From: Scleromatobacter humisilvae
GTDB lineage: Bacteria; Pseudomonadota; Gammaproteobacteria; Burkholderiales; Burkholderiaceae_C
Length of the DNA stretch: 64,000 bases
NCBI RefSeq assembly: GCF_023231945.1
Contig: NZ_JAJLJH010000014.1
Span: 62,001-126,000, forward strand
Reading direction: 5' to 3'
The position numbers were made by a program, and so were the translations under genes. The notes beneath the pieces are model-generated. The model had not been told where the DNA came from. It made no database searches and saw only the letters and a list, made by a program, of their open reading frames with translations. This document shows, one piece after another, positions 25,798-36,988 of the stretch. Each line of letters opens with the position of its first letter. Positions within the stretch are counted from its first letter, which is position 1.

Positions 25798-26844
25798 ATG
25801 CTGCCGGCCTCCCGGTTCGAGCCCCATCCCCGTGCGCGTCTGTTCGAGCGACCGACCTCCATTCAACGCATGCTCCGCGTCGAGGCCGCATTGGCGCCTG
25901 TGCTGAACGGCGCTCGCTTGTTCGTGAAACGCGACGACGTAATGGGCCTCGGCGGCGGCGGAAGCAAGCTGCGCAAGCTCGAGTTCCTGCTTGGCGAGGC
26001 CATGGCATCGGGTGCCGACACGATCATCGCCACCGGCCCTCGTCAGTCGAACAGCGTCCGCTTGGCAGCCGCGGCGGCAGCCAGCCTCGGTTTGCGCTGC
26101 GAGGTCGGCCTGCGTCCGCTGACCACCAATGACAGCATCGACTACCAGGATGGCGGCAACGCGTTCCTCGACACGCTGTTCGGAGCAACGGTCATGGCGC
26201 TACAGGATGCCGTCGCGGCTACTGCATTCGCGGAGGAACGCAGGTCTGCGCTCGACAGTGACGGTCGCCTCGGATACGTCCTCCCGCCGGGCGCAAGTTC
26301 GCCCCGCGCCAGTCTCGGCTACGCCCAGTGCGCGCTGGAGATCGCCGACCAGGAGCAGGCGATGGGACTGCAATTCGATCGTGTCGTCGTTGCCAACGGC
26401 AGCGCGGGCACCCAGGCCGGACTCGTCGCAGGCTTCACGCTGCTCCGGCGGCGCGCAATCGTCCACGGCTTCTCCGTGCTCGCCGACAAACAGGCCTCGC
26501 GCGCGAACACCCTCGCGATGGCGCGCGATTGCACTGCGCTGCTGGCGGGCGAGGAAGAAGTACGCGCGGACGACGTCATCGTGGATGACTCGCACCGCGG
26601 GCCAGGCTACGGCCACCTGACGCGGCAAGCAGTCGATGCCCTGAATTTCTTTGCCCGAAGCGAGGGGTTGCTGCTCGATCCCGTCTATTCGGCCAAGGCC
26701 TTCGCCGGATTGCTCGACCAGGCCAAGCGCCGCGAGTTCGATCGCGGGGAAAACATCCTCTTCATCATGACGGGTGGAGCGCCTGCGCTTTTCGCCTACC
26801 GTGAATCGCTGTCCGGATCGCCGGCGGCCGTCGGATCGCGATGA
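25798..26844 (+). CDS. D-cysteine desulfhydrase / ACC deaminase family PLP enzyme (copy 2)
   Basis: 348 residues, paralogue of 21977. PLP Lys K57 (GGGGSKLRK), QSNS (S84) where copy 1 has QSNH, and GSAGTQAGL phosphate loop. The His-to-Ser change in the substrate pocket suggests different specificity. Probably cotranscribed with the Dps-like gene (12-bp gap) and convergent with the FixJ regulator (10-bp gap). The exact reaction is unassigned. Confidence 0.87.
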   Translation: MLPASRFEPHPRARLFERPTSIQRMLRVEAALAPVLNGARLFVKRDDVMGLGGGGSKLRKLEFLLGEAMASGADTIIATGPRQSNSVRLAAAAAASLGLRCEVGLRPLTTNDSIDYQDGGNAFLDTLFGATVMALQDAVAATAFAEERRSALDSDGRLGYVLPPGASSPRASLGYAQCALEIADQEQAMGLQFDRVVVANGSAGTQAGLVAGFTLLRRRAIVHGFSVLADKQASRANTLAMARDCTALLAGEEEVRADDVIVDDSHRGPGYGHLTRQAVDALNFFARSEGLLLDPVYSAKAFAGLLDQAKRREFDRGENILFIMTGGAPALFAYRESLSGSPAAVGSR

Positions 26845-26854
26845 GCGCGCCAGT

Positions 26855-27562
26855 TCAACGAGCCATGCCGAACTTGATGGATCCGCGCCCGACGCGCCCC
26901 ACCGTGCCGCCCTGGATTCCCAGGTGCGCCGACATGATGACCAGATCGGGCAGGGACGCGGCATTCATCTTCTGCATCAACCTGCCCCGGTGTGCCTTGA
27001 CCGTGATCTCGCTGATGCCCAGCTCGCTGCCGACCTGCTTGTTCAGCAAGCCGATCACGACCAGTGCCATGACTTCGCGTTCGCGCTTGGTCAGTGACGC
27101 ATATCGATCGCGCAACGACTGCATCTCCTCTTCGTGTTCCAACGAGATCCGGCTGCGCTCGAGAGCACTCGCGATGGCGCCGATGAGCACTTCGGTTCGC
27201 AGCGGCTTGGTCAGGAATTCCACCGCGCCCGCCTTCATCGCCTGCACGGTCGTCGGCACATCGCCATGCCCCGTGATGAAGATGATGGGCATGTCGGAGC
27301 GTTCGGTCGCCACTCGCTTCTGCAACTCCAGACCGTTCAAGTCCGGCATCGAGACGTCGAGGAGCAGGCAACTCGGGGCATGGACGCGCGGGCAGTCGAT
27401 GAATTTCAGCGCGGACTCGAATGTCTGTGCCTGCCAGCCGGCAGAAGCGATCAACAGTTCCAACGACTCACGTACCGAGACATCGTCGTCAACAACGAAA
27501 ACAACCGGCACCTCGCTCGTCGCGAGCGGTGACCCGGTTTTGGATGGAACTCGTGAAGTCAT
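26855..27562 (-). CDS. FixJ-family response regulator
   Basis: 235 residues: a receiver with intact pocket (VDDD, LLLDVSMPD phospho-acceptor, LTKPL Lys) and a C-terminal LuxR-type HTH (LTKREREVMALVVIGLLNKQVGSEL). The start at 27562 has AGGGGGAG six bases upstream. No kinase is adjacent; the PAS kinase at 51422 is of the FixL type and could be a partner, untested. Confidence 0.9.
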   Translation of the reverse strand: MTSRVPSKTGSPLATSEVPVVFVVDDDVSVRESLELLIASAGWQAQTFESALKFIDCPRVHAPSCLLLDVSMPDLNGLELQKRVATERSDMPIIFITGHGDVPTTVQAMKAGAVEFLTKPLRTEVLIGAIASALERSRISLEHEEEMQSLRDRYASLTKREREVMALVVIGLLNKQVGSELGISEITVKAHRGRLMQKMNAASLPDLVIMSAHLGIQGGTVGRVGRGSIKFGMAR

Positions 27563-27917
27563 GCTCCCCCTCGGAGCGGGGCGCACGCCACTTCCTGTGT
27601 TCGCGCAAAAGTGTGTGGATCTCGGACCATGCGCCAAGTGTGCATCGATGTCAGTGCCTTGTCTTGCGGAACGCGGCGCGCACTGCGTCGAACAGGGCGC
27701 CTCGATCACGGTGTGGTTGACGAGATCGACTCGACTCGCCATTGTCGGCCAGCGCGCAGGTGAACCGTCATCTCGCCGGGAATGCTGCCCCCATCACTCC
27801 GGCGGCCTGACAAGCTGGACGCCACGTCAGGTAGCACGGGCAGCAATTACAGCAAAGACATCACCGCGAGGCCATTGGACGAAGGTGTCGCCGAGATTCT
27901 CGTGTCGGCGGCACAGC
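27563..27917. other. 355-bp intergenic region
   Basis: Lies upstream of the FixJ-type gene and downstream of the GlxA-type gene (both leftward). No gene, strong hairpin or repeat recognised. Confidence 0.5.
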
Positions 27918-28880
27918 TCAAAGACCCCCACGGATCTCGCGCACGCCGCGGCCGAGCTTCCGGCGCAGCAGCGTTCTCAGGGTCACGCCTTCGGCGTAGC
28001 CGACTTCATTGGCAATCTGGTCCACACTGGCATCGCTGGTGCTGAGAAGGTGCACCGCGCGCTCGATCCGGAGGTCCTGGAAGTAGGCGAGCGGCGTCTT
28101 GCCCAGCACGCCTTCCATCCGGCGTGCCAGGGTGCGCTTGCTGGTCGCGAGCTCCTCCACGGCCTGATCGAGCGAAAACCCTTCGGCCAGGCGTCCGCGC
28201 GCCCAGCGTTCGAACTGCCGTATCAACGGATCGGCATGGGCCAGGTGGTCCGGGATCGAGTAGATCGACTGCGAAGCGCGCTCGTCCACCACCAGGTACT
28301 TCGCCGTGAGGCTGGCCAATTCCGGACTGGCGCGCCGGATCAGCGCCAATGCCAGGTCGAGGTGACTCAGTGCCGCGCCAGCGGTCAGCACGGCGTTGGA
28401 TTGCACGACGAGGCGCGATTCGTCCAGTCGCACCCGCGGGTAGCGCTGCCGGAACAGCGGCGACAACCACCAGGTGGTGGTGGCCTCCTCGTCGTCGAGC
28501 AGAGACGCCTCCGCCAGGACGAAGGTGCCGATGCAGGCCGTCGCCGTCACCGCGCCGCGCTCGGCCCATTTGCGCAGCACGACACCGGCCTCGCGCACCT
28601 CGCTGCCGGCGAGCGCCTGCACCAGCGGCTCGGGCCTCATCTGCATGATTGCGGGCATCACGACCGCGTCGGGTGTGCGTGCGCGGGTCGCCGATACCAC
28701 CGGCACGCTCAGGCCGTGTGCCGTGGTGACTGTCTTGCGCAGACCCACCAGCTTGGTCTCGAAGCGCAGCGAGGAGATGCCGGTCATCTCCGCCAACGCA
28801 TTGGCCATGCCGAAGGCGTCGAGAACCGCCGTCAGGCCGGTATCGAACACGCCGTTGAGCGCGAGGATATGGATGCGCAT
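27918..28880 (-). CDS. GlxA family transcriptional regulator
   Basis: 320 residues: an N-terminal DJ-1/PfpI-like domain (about 1-185, with ATACIGTFVLAEASLL where class members keep a Cys) and a C-terminal AraC-type double HTH (about 215-315, SKRTLARRMEGVLGKTPLAY and DQIANEVGYAEG). Such proteins activate divergent or nearby metabolic genes. The divergent 98-bp spacer to the monooxygenase gene contains a strong operator-like repeat (28880-28915). Confidence 0.92.
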   Translation of the reverse strand: MRIHILALNGVFDTGLTAVLDAFGMANALAEMTGISSLRFETKLVGLRKTVTTAHGLSVPVVSATRARTPDAVVMPAIMQMRPEPLVQALAGSEVREAGVVLRKWAERGAVTATACIGTFVLAEASLLDDEEATTTWWLSPLFRQRYPRVRLDESRLVVQSNAVLTAGAALSHLDLALALIRRASPELASLTAKYLVVDERASQSIYSIPDHLAHADPLIRQFERWARGRLAEGFSLDQAVEELATSKRTLARRMEGVLGKTPLAYFQDLRIERAVHLLSTSDASVDQIANEVGYAEGVTLRTLLRRKLGRGVREIRGGL

Positions 28881-28915
28881 GGCAATCTAGGTATCAATGT
28901 TGGCAATCTTGCCAA
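28880..28915. promoter_or_regulatory. probable GlxA/AraC operator
   Basis: TGGCAATCT occurs at 28880-28888 and 28901-28909, a 21-bp phased direct repeat (two helical turns, typical of AraC half-sites). The second copy also lies in the perfect inverted repeat TTGGCAA-TC-TTGCCAA (28900-28915). Located at the GlxA start, between divergent genes. Confidence 0.6.
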
Positions 28916-28978
28916 TGTACATCAGCAACCGCTCCAGGCCTACTGTGGACTCCCCGATTCACCTGACCGGAGTCATCC

Positions 28979-29281
28979 ATGATCAAGAACGCACTGTTTG
29001 TCCGCCTCGAAGCCAAGCCCGGCAAGGAGCAGGACGTCGCCCAGTTCCTGCAGGCCGGCCTCGGCATGGCGGAGCAGGAACCCGCCACCCCAGTGTGGTT
29101 CGCGCTGCAACTCGGGCCCTCCACATTCGGCGTCTTCGATGCGTTCGCTGACGAAGCGGGACGCCAAGCCCACCTCAATGGGGCGATCGCGCAGGCACTG
29201 GGCGCGAACGCACCCAAGTTGTTGTCCCAACCGCCGTCGATCGAACGCATCGATGTGCTCGGCGCCAAGCTGCCTTCCTGA
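28979..29281 (+). CDS. antibiotic-biosynthesis-type monooxygenase (YgiN-like)
   Basis: 100-residue dimeric alpha-beta barrel protein of the ABM family (KNALFVRLEAKPGKEQDVAQFL, then FDAFADEAGRQAHLNG). Such proteins oxidise quinols or other small aromatics without a cofactor, or degrade haem. First of a rightward set (VOC, metallo-hydrolase) divergent from the GlxA-type regulator, which presumably controls it. Confidence 0.85.
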   Translation: MIKNALFVRLEAKPGKEQDVAQFLQAGLGMAEQEPATPVWFALQLGPSTFGVFDAFADEAGRQAHLNGAIAQALGANAPKLLSQPPSIERIDVLGAKLPS

Positions 29282-29334
29282 AAGTCCGCACGAGGACTGC
29301 AAAAGTCGAACGACGTAAATCAAACAGGTACCCC

Positions 29335-29799
29335 ATGCAAAAACAGAAGTCTGACGCTGGCGCGACGAGCGTCGCCATGAATGTCGAGGTCAGCGTCATC
29401 GCCGTGTCCGACATCGAGCGATCCAAGCAGTTCTACCAACTCCTTGGTTGGAGGCTCGACGCAGATGACGCGCCGGCAGCCGACATTCGCATCGTCCAGT
29501 TCACGCCCCCCGGCTCGGGCTGCTCGGTCAGCTTCGGCAGCGGCATCACGGGAGCAGCACCCGGTTCGGCGGTCTCGGCGCTGGTTGTCTCCAACATCGA
29601 ATCGGCTCATGCCGAGCTGGTCCGTCGAGGCATCGGCGTGAGTGACATGTGGCACGGGGCGCCGTTTCCGCTGGAGGCGCGGCTCCCCGGCCCCGATCCC
29701 ATGCACACGAGCTACGGATCGTTCTGCGCGTTCGCCGATCCCGATGGCAACGCGTGGCTGGTCCAGGAAGTCACGACGCGGCACCCTGGCCGCGGCTGA
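29335..29799 (+). CDS. VOC family (glyoxalase/bleomycin-resistance fold) protein
   Basis: 154 residues with two VOC half-modules: SVIAVSDIERSKQFYQLLGW at the start and FCAFADPDGNAWLVQEV at the end. The end Glu (VQEV) is a usual metal ligand. Probably a dioxygenase- or glyoxalase-like metalloenzyme of unknown substrate. It lies 53 bp after the monooxygenase gene, likely in the same transcript. Confidence 0.87.
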   Translation: MQKQKSDAGATSVAMNVEVSVIAVSDIERSKQFYQLLGWRLDADDAPAADIRIVQFTPPGSGCSVSFGSGITGAAPGSAVSALVVSNIESAHAELVRRGIGVSDMWHGAPFPLEARLPGPDPMHTSYGSFCAFADPDGNAWLVQEVTTRHPGRG

Positions 29800-29914
29800 T
29801 GCGGCTCCGCTTCGACGACATGCCTCCGAATGTCGTCGACGCCGCCAAGGCGAAGCGTGGCAAGTCGTCGCAGCACTTCCCGGAAGTTTGATTTCCTTCC
29901 CATTGGAGTTCGTC

Positions 29915-30730
29915 ATGCAATTTTCAAAAGCCATCTTCGCTGTGTTTCTCGCGGGCGTAGTCGTGGCCTGCGCGGCGCCGACCTCGCGCAGCACGGCGGC
30001 AGACCGCCTGTACGTGATGGACTGCGGCCACAACGCGGCTCTCGACGAGTCACGCTGGACGCCGGGCATCAACGTCGGCAAGCCGATCGACCTGTCCGAC
30101 AACTGCTATCTCATCCGGCACGATGGGCAGTGGCTGCTGTGGGACACGGGCTACCCCGACGCCATCGCCGACAAGCCCTTGACCTCGCCGGTCGGCACGG
30201 CCACGCGCAGCAAGACGCTCGCATCCCAGCTCGCCGAGATCGGCGTGAAGCCGGCCGACATCCAGTGGGTCGCCGTGTCGCACACGCACCCCGACCACGT
30301 GGGCAACGTCGGCATGTTCCCGAATGCAACGCTGCTGATCCAGAAGACCGAACTCGACTGGGCCTTCGCGCCCGGCAAGCCGGCGCCGTTCCAACGCGAT
30401 CGCCCCATCCGCGCGATCGAGGGCGACCTGGACGTGTTCGGCGACGGCAGCGTGACGCTCCTGTCGACGCCGGGGCACACGCCGGGCCACCAGTCGCTGC
30501 TGGTGCATCTGCCGACGACGGGGTGGATCGTGCTGAGCGGCGATGCCGTTCACTTCCGCGACAACTGGGAGCAACGCCGTGTTCCGTCGGTCAATGCCAA
30601 CGCGGAACAGACGCAGGCCTCCATGCAACGTCTCGCGCAAGTCCTGGCCGACAAGCACGCTGAACTCTGGATCAACCACGACGAGTCGCAAAGTCTCTCG
30701 CAGAAGCATTCGCCGGCGTTCTATGACTGA
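29915..30730 (+). CDS. exported metallo-beta-lactamase-fold hydrolase (AHL-lactonase-like)
   Basis: 271 residues. A lipoprotein-type signal (VVVAC, C19) is followed by an MBL domain with HTHPDH (residues 123-128), STPGHTPGHQ, LSGDAVHF and a late His (WINHDES). The motif set and spacing match N-acyl-homoserine lactonases of the AttM/AiiA type, though exported. A quorum-quenching role is possible but any lactone or ester could be the substrate. GGAG precedes the ATG; the long upstream open frame is not coding-like. Confidence 0.87.
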   Translation: MQFSKAIFAVFLAGVVVACAAPTSRSTAADRLYVMDCGHNAALDESRWTPGINVGKPIDLSDNCYLIRHDGQWLLWDTGYPDAIADKPLTSPVGTATRSKTLASQLAEIGVKPADIQWVAVSHTHPDHVGNVGMFPNATLLIQKTELDWAFAPGKPAPFQRDRPIRAIEGDLDVFGDGSVTLLSTPGHTPGHQSLLVHLPTTGWIVLSGDAVHFRDNWEQRRVPSVNANAEQTQASMQRLAQVLADKHAELWINHDESQSLSQKHSPAFYD

Positions 30731-30912
30731 GCGGTGCAGGGTGTCTCGAACACCTTCCGGCGCGATGACAAGACCTCGCAACCAAACGGCGTGAACCGCC
30801 TGCGCCCCGGCAGCGCACAAATCCTGCCGTCGGAGACTGGCCTCCGGCAACCATGGTGTCGGCCAGCGGCTGGCGCCTCGCTCAGATTTTGTTCACATAA
30901 ATGGAGTAACTC

Positions 30913-31527
30913 ATGTCGATTCAACACAAGCTAGGCATCCTTTTCGCCGCGGTCGCATTCTCGAGCGCGTCCTTCTCGCAGGGCGCAGACGTCAAGCCCG
31001 AGCGCATTCGCGGCGATGTCGTGTCGTTCAGCGGCGAGACGCTGGTCGTGCACCGGAAGAGCGGCGACAACGCGAAGATCAATGTGAAGGCGGATGTCGG
31101 TGTGTCGGCGTTCAAGCCTGCCAAGCTCGCCGACGCCAAGGTCGGGACGTACGTCGGGACGCCCGCGATCACGGGCAGCGACGGCAAGCAGGTCGCAACC
31201 GCGTTGATCGTCTTTCCCGAGGCCGCGCGCGGCACGGCCGAGGGCCACTTTCCCTACGACTTCGGGCCTGCCAGCACGATGACGAATGCGAACGTGGACG
31301 CGGTGGTCACCGGCACCAAGGGCCGTGAACTGAGCATGTCGTTCAAGGGCGGAACCACCTCGGTGATCGTGCCGGAAAACGTGCCCGTCGTGACGCCGGT
31401 TCCGGCGAGCCGAGCGGATCTGGTGCCGGGCAAGAAGGTGTTCCTCGTGGTGACGCCGGGTGCCGGTGGCGTCTACGACGCGCACGTGCTGTTCGTCGAG
31501 AAGGACGGCATGGTTCCGGCGTTCTGA
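30913..31527 (+). CDS. secreted protein, DUF5666-like, function unknown
   Basis: 204 residues with a Sec signal peptide (1-24, ending FSQGAD) followed by beta-rich OB-like segments: RIRGDVVSFSGETLVVHRKSG and a second similar half (DAVVTGTKGRELSMSF). This resembles periplasmic DUF5666-type proteins often encoded beside cytochrome/molybdoenzyme genes. The next genes are a cytochrome b and a molybdoenzyme. A strong hairpin follows its stop. Confidence 0.85.
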   Translation: MSIQHKLGILFAAVAFSSASFSQGADVKPERIRGDVVSFSGETLVVHRKSGDNAKINVKADVGVSAFKPAKLADAKVGTYVGTPAITGSDGKQVATALIVFPEAARGTAEGHFPYDFGPASTMTNANVDAVVTGTKGRELSMSFKGGTTSVIVPENVPVVTPVPASRADLVPGKKVFLVVTPGAGGVYDAHVLFVEKDGMVPAF

Positions 31528-31535
31528 CGGGCGAT

Positions 31536-31583
31536 GCCGCTCCAATGGAGTTGCTCATGGCCCTGATCAACTCCATTGGCGGC
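31536..31583 (+). terminator. strong hairpin between secreted-protein and cytochrome b genes
   Basis: Perfect 12-bp stem CCAATGGAGTTG (31542-31553) / CAACTCCATTGG (31568-31579), extendable through GCCGC/GGC with a bulge, loop 14 nt, starting 9 nt after the stop codon. No T-run follows, so it may stabilise the upstream mRNA or attenuate the downstream pair instead of terminating. A short ATG frame in the loop (31557) with GGAG before it is not convincing as a gene. Confidence 0.55.
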
Positions 31584-31732
31584 AAGCGGAATTGGAAGCG
31601 GTCCCGACGAGGTGTCGGCTTGAGGATCGCAGACGATGGCGACGGCGGCGACGGGCCGCTTGTTGCCTGTGACGTTGCGATCCTCCTTTTTCATCCGTTC
31701 AATTTGAAAGCATCGCCGGTCGCGAGGTCGTC

Positions 31733-32326
31733 ATGCGCCCTGTAACGATTCAACCCGCCTGGCTCCGCATCACGCACTGGATCAACGCGATCGCCGTCGT
31801 CCTGATGGTGATGAGCGGCTGGCAGGTCTACGACGCCTCGCCGATCTTTCGTGCCGTGCATTTCCCCCCCGCCATCACACTGGGTCGGTGGCTCGGTGGC
31901 GCCCTGCTGTGGCACTTCGCGATCATGTGGGTGCTGATCGCGAATTTCATCGTCTACCTGGGACTGAACCTGGCGTCCGGGCGCCTGCGTCGGAAGTTGC
32001 TGCCGATCAGCTTCAAGTCGCTGGCGGTGGATCTGGTCGCCGCGCTGCGCGGCAGGCTCGGGCACGACGACCTCGCACACTACAACGCCGTACAGAAGTT
32101 CGCCTACCTCGTCGTCATCGCCGACATCATGCTCGTGATCCTGTCGGGACTGGCGGTCTGGAAGTCGGTGCAGTTCCCGCTGATTCGCACGCTGATGGGC
32201 GGCTACGACAACGCGCGCATCGTGCACTTCTGCGCAATGAGCGTGCTGGTCGCGTTCTTCGTCGTGCACGTCGTCATGGTCGCACTGGTGCCGCGGTCGC
32301 TCCTTCTGATGATTCGTGGACGATAG
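31733..32326 (+). CDS. cytochrome b/b6-type membrane subunit
   Basis: 197 residues with four membrane helices and His in THW (15), LLWHFAIMW, IVHFCAM and VVHVVMV, the pattern of Ni/Fe-hydrogenase or sulfite/thiosulfate-type b cytochromes carrying two haems. Starts with MRPVTIQPAWLRITHWINA. The molybdoenzyme gene starts 2 bp after its stop, so this is the likely quinone-linked membrane anchor of that enzyme. Confidence 0.9.
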   Translation: MRPVTIQPAWLRITHWINAIAVVLMVMSGWQVYDASPIFRAVHFPPAITLGRWLGGALLWHFAIMWVLIANFIVYLGLNLASGRLRRKLLPISFKSLAVDLVAALRGRLGHDDLAHYNAVQKFAYLVVIADIMLVILSGLAVWKSVQFPLIRTLMGGYDNARIVHFCAMSVLVAFFVVHVVMVALVPRSLLLMIRGR

Positions 32327-32328
32327 CC

Positions 32329-33120
32329 ATGCCTATTCGCAACAGATCCCAGCGGCCCAATGCGTTTCTTTCGTCTCACGCGGATTCCATCATCAAGGAT
32401 GCGCGCAACGAATTGAGGAGCCCGGCTCGCCGGCTGCTCGGCAAGAAGATTCTCACGGTCGGCGGCCTCGCGATGCTGTCGGGGTGCGACTTGTCCAATG
32501 ACAAGTCCGTCGACACCATGCTGCGCAAGATGTCGTTCTTCAACGACCACGTGCAAGGCCTGCTGTTCGATCCGAACGAGATGGCGCCGACGTATCCCGA
32601 GTCGATGATCACGAAGCCATTCCCGTTCAACGCGTTCTACGACATCGACGACGTGCCCGACGTGGACGCCGCCAGCTTCCGGCTTCAGGTGGGCGGCCTC
32701 GCGAAGGGCAAGCGTGCCTGGGCTCTCGAGGAACTGCGGGCATTGCCACAGGAAAGCCAGATCACGCGCCATATCTGCATCGAAGGATGGAGCGCGATCG
32801 GCCGATGGGGTGGCGTGCGCTTCTCCAGTTTCCTGCGGCAATCGGGCGCCGACCTCACGGCGAAGTACGTGGCGCTGCACTGCGCGGACAAGTATTGGAC
32901 CAGCATCGACATGCCCACTGCATTGCATGCGCAGACGCTGCTGACGCTGACCTACGACGGCCAGGTGCTTCCGCCGAAGTACGGATTCCCGATGAAGCTA
33001 CGCATGCCCACCAAGCTCGGCTACAAGAACGCGAAGCACATCGTCGCGATCACCGTGACGAACGAATACCCGGGCGGCTACTGGGAGAACCAAGGCTACA
33101 ACTGGTTCGGTGGCTCCTGA
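32329..33120 (+). CDS. sulfite-oxidase-like molybdopterin oxidoreductase
   Basis: 263 residues of the YedY/MsrP/sulfite oxidase fold. The Mo ligand candidate is C150 in RHICIEGWSAIGRWGG; the C-terminal PTKLGYKNAKHIVAI and GGYWENQGYNWFGG are family hallmarks. The N-terminus ARRLLGKKILTVGGLAMLSGC looks like a Tat signal with lipobox, so a periplasmic membrane-attached enzyme is expected. It forms an operon with the cytochrome b. Substrate (sulfoxide, sulfite or other) not resolved. Confidence 0.9.
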   Translation: MPIRNRSQRPNAFLSSHADSIIKDARNELRSPARRLLGKKILTVGGLAMLSGCDLSNDKSVDTMLRKMSFFNDHVQGLLFDPNEMAPTYPESMITKPFPFNAFYDIDDVPDVDAASFRLQVGGLAKGKRAWALEELRALPQESQITRHICIEGWSAIGRWGGVRFSSFLRQSGADLTAKYVALHCADKYWTSIDMPTALHAQTLLTLTYDGQVLPPKYGFPMKLRMPTKLGYKNAKHIVAITVTNEYPGGYWENQGYNWFGGS

Positions 33121-33313
33121 AGCCAGCGTCGCACCGAGCTGCACGGACGAGGCGAAGCCTCCGTTTCCTGTCGGCGCCATGACGAAGGATTGCTCGTTCG
33201 TTCGAGTAGCCCTTCGGCGCGCGCCCCGACATCGAAGCCTGTAGGCTTTCATCGCTGCGCTCGCATCCCGTGGGGTCGTGCACCGGCAACACGGCGACTC
33301 CTCAGGAAGCACC

Positions 33314-36013
<2,700 letters not shown>

Positions 36014-36085
36014 CGTCTATTCCGCGGCACTTCCCGCGGGTGGGCCGGCTGCAAGACTTGGCCGACGCAGCCGCGGACCGCGATG

Positions 36086-36955
36086 TCACCGATGCCGGAA
36101 CACCGGAGCGCGCTTCGCCAGGAACGCGTGCATGCCTTCCTTCTGGCCTTCCGTGGCGAACGCGGACTGGAACAGGCGGCGTTCGTGCAGGACGCCCTCG
36201 GTCAGCGAGACCTCCTGCGCGCGATTCACCGCTTCCTTGGCCATGCGCACCGCCGGCGCGTTGTAGCCTGCGATCGTGTGCGCCGCCTCCAGGGCTGTCT
36301 GCAGCAGTTCCACGCCAGGCACCACGCGCGCGACAAGGCCGCTGGCCTTGGCCTCCGCCGCGCCCAGTGTGCGGCCGGTGAGGATGAGATCCATCGCGAG
36401 CGCCTTGCCCACCGCGCGCGTCAGGCGCTGCGAGCCGCCGACGCCCGGCAGGATGCCCAGCTTGATCTCGGGCAGGCCGAATTGAGCGTCCTCGGAGGCG
36501 AGGATGAAGTCGCACAGCAGGGCCAGCTCGCATCCCCCGCCCAGCGCATAGCCGTTGACCGCCGCGATGATGGGCTTCGCGATCGTGCGGACCTCGTCCC
36601 ACGGCGCGAATGGATCCTTGCCCTGCAGGTCGACCAGCGATTGCTCCGCCAGCTCGGCGATGTCCGCGCCAGCCGCGAACGCCCTCGGGCTGCCGGCGAT
36701 GACGATGGCGCCCACGTTGTCGTCGGCGTCGAACGACTTGAGCGCGCTCAGCACCTCCATGGCCATCCGCGCATTCAGCGCATTGAGGCTCTTCGGACGA
36801 TTGAGCGTGATGAGCCCCACGCGTTCGCGGCGCTCGACGAGGATGGTTTCGAAGCGCCTGTTGGTGAGCGCGGCCGGCTTGCTCGCGCCGGCGGCGTCTT
36901 CTGTGCGGGCCGGAGTCGGCGGCGGGTTGCTGGAGTCGGTCGAGGCAGTGGTCAT
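36086..36955 (-). CDS. enoyl-CoA hydratase
   Basis: 289-residue crotonase with catalytic Glu pair E143 ([11 protein letters not shown]) and E163 ([14 protein letters not shown]) and the oxyanion segment AFAAGADI. It has an extra Pro/Ala-rich N-terminal 30 residues but no signal peptide. Last gene of the leftward operon after the CaiB-type CoA transferase, GMC oxidoreductase and mmsA, so it would hydrate an enoyl-CoA made in that pathway. Confidence 0.93.
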   Translation of the reverse strand: MTTASTDSSNPPPTPARTEDAAGASKPAALTNRRFETILVERRERVGLITLNRPKSLNALNARMAMEVLSALKSFDADDNVGAIVIAGSPRAFAAGADIAELAEQSLVDLQGKDPFAPWDEVRTIAKPIIAAVNGYALGGGCELALLCDFILASEDAQFGLPEIKLGILPGVGGSQRLTRAVGKALAMDLILTGRTLGAAEAKASGLVARVVPGVELLQTALEAAHTIAGYNAPAVRMAKEAVNRAQEVSLTEGVLHERRLFQSAFATEGQKEGMHAFLAKRAPVFRHR

Positions 36956-36988
36956 GGAGGTGTCTCTGGTTGGATCGGTCGCTGGCGT

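Noticed and set aside
26841-28982. Very long rightward frame of 713 codons
   Set aside because: Antisense to the FixJ and GlxA regulator genes, both of which have clear domains; shadow frame.
31557-31745. Short frame starting in the hairpin loop with GGAG before it
   Set aside because: Overlaps the cytochrome b start, shows no homology, and the sequence is better explained as a hairpin.
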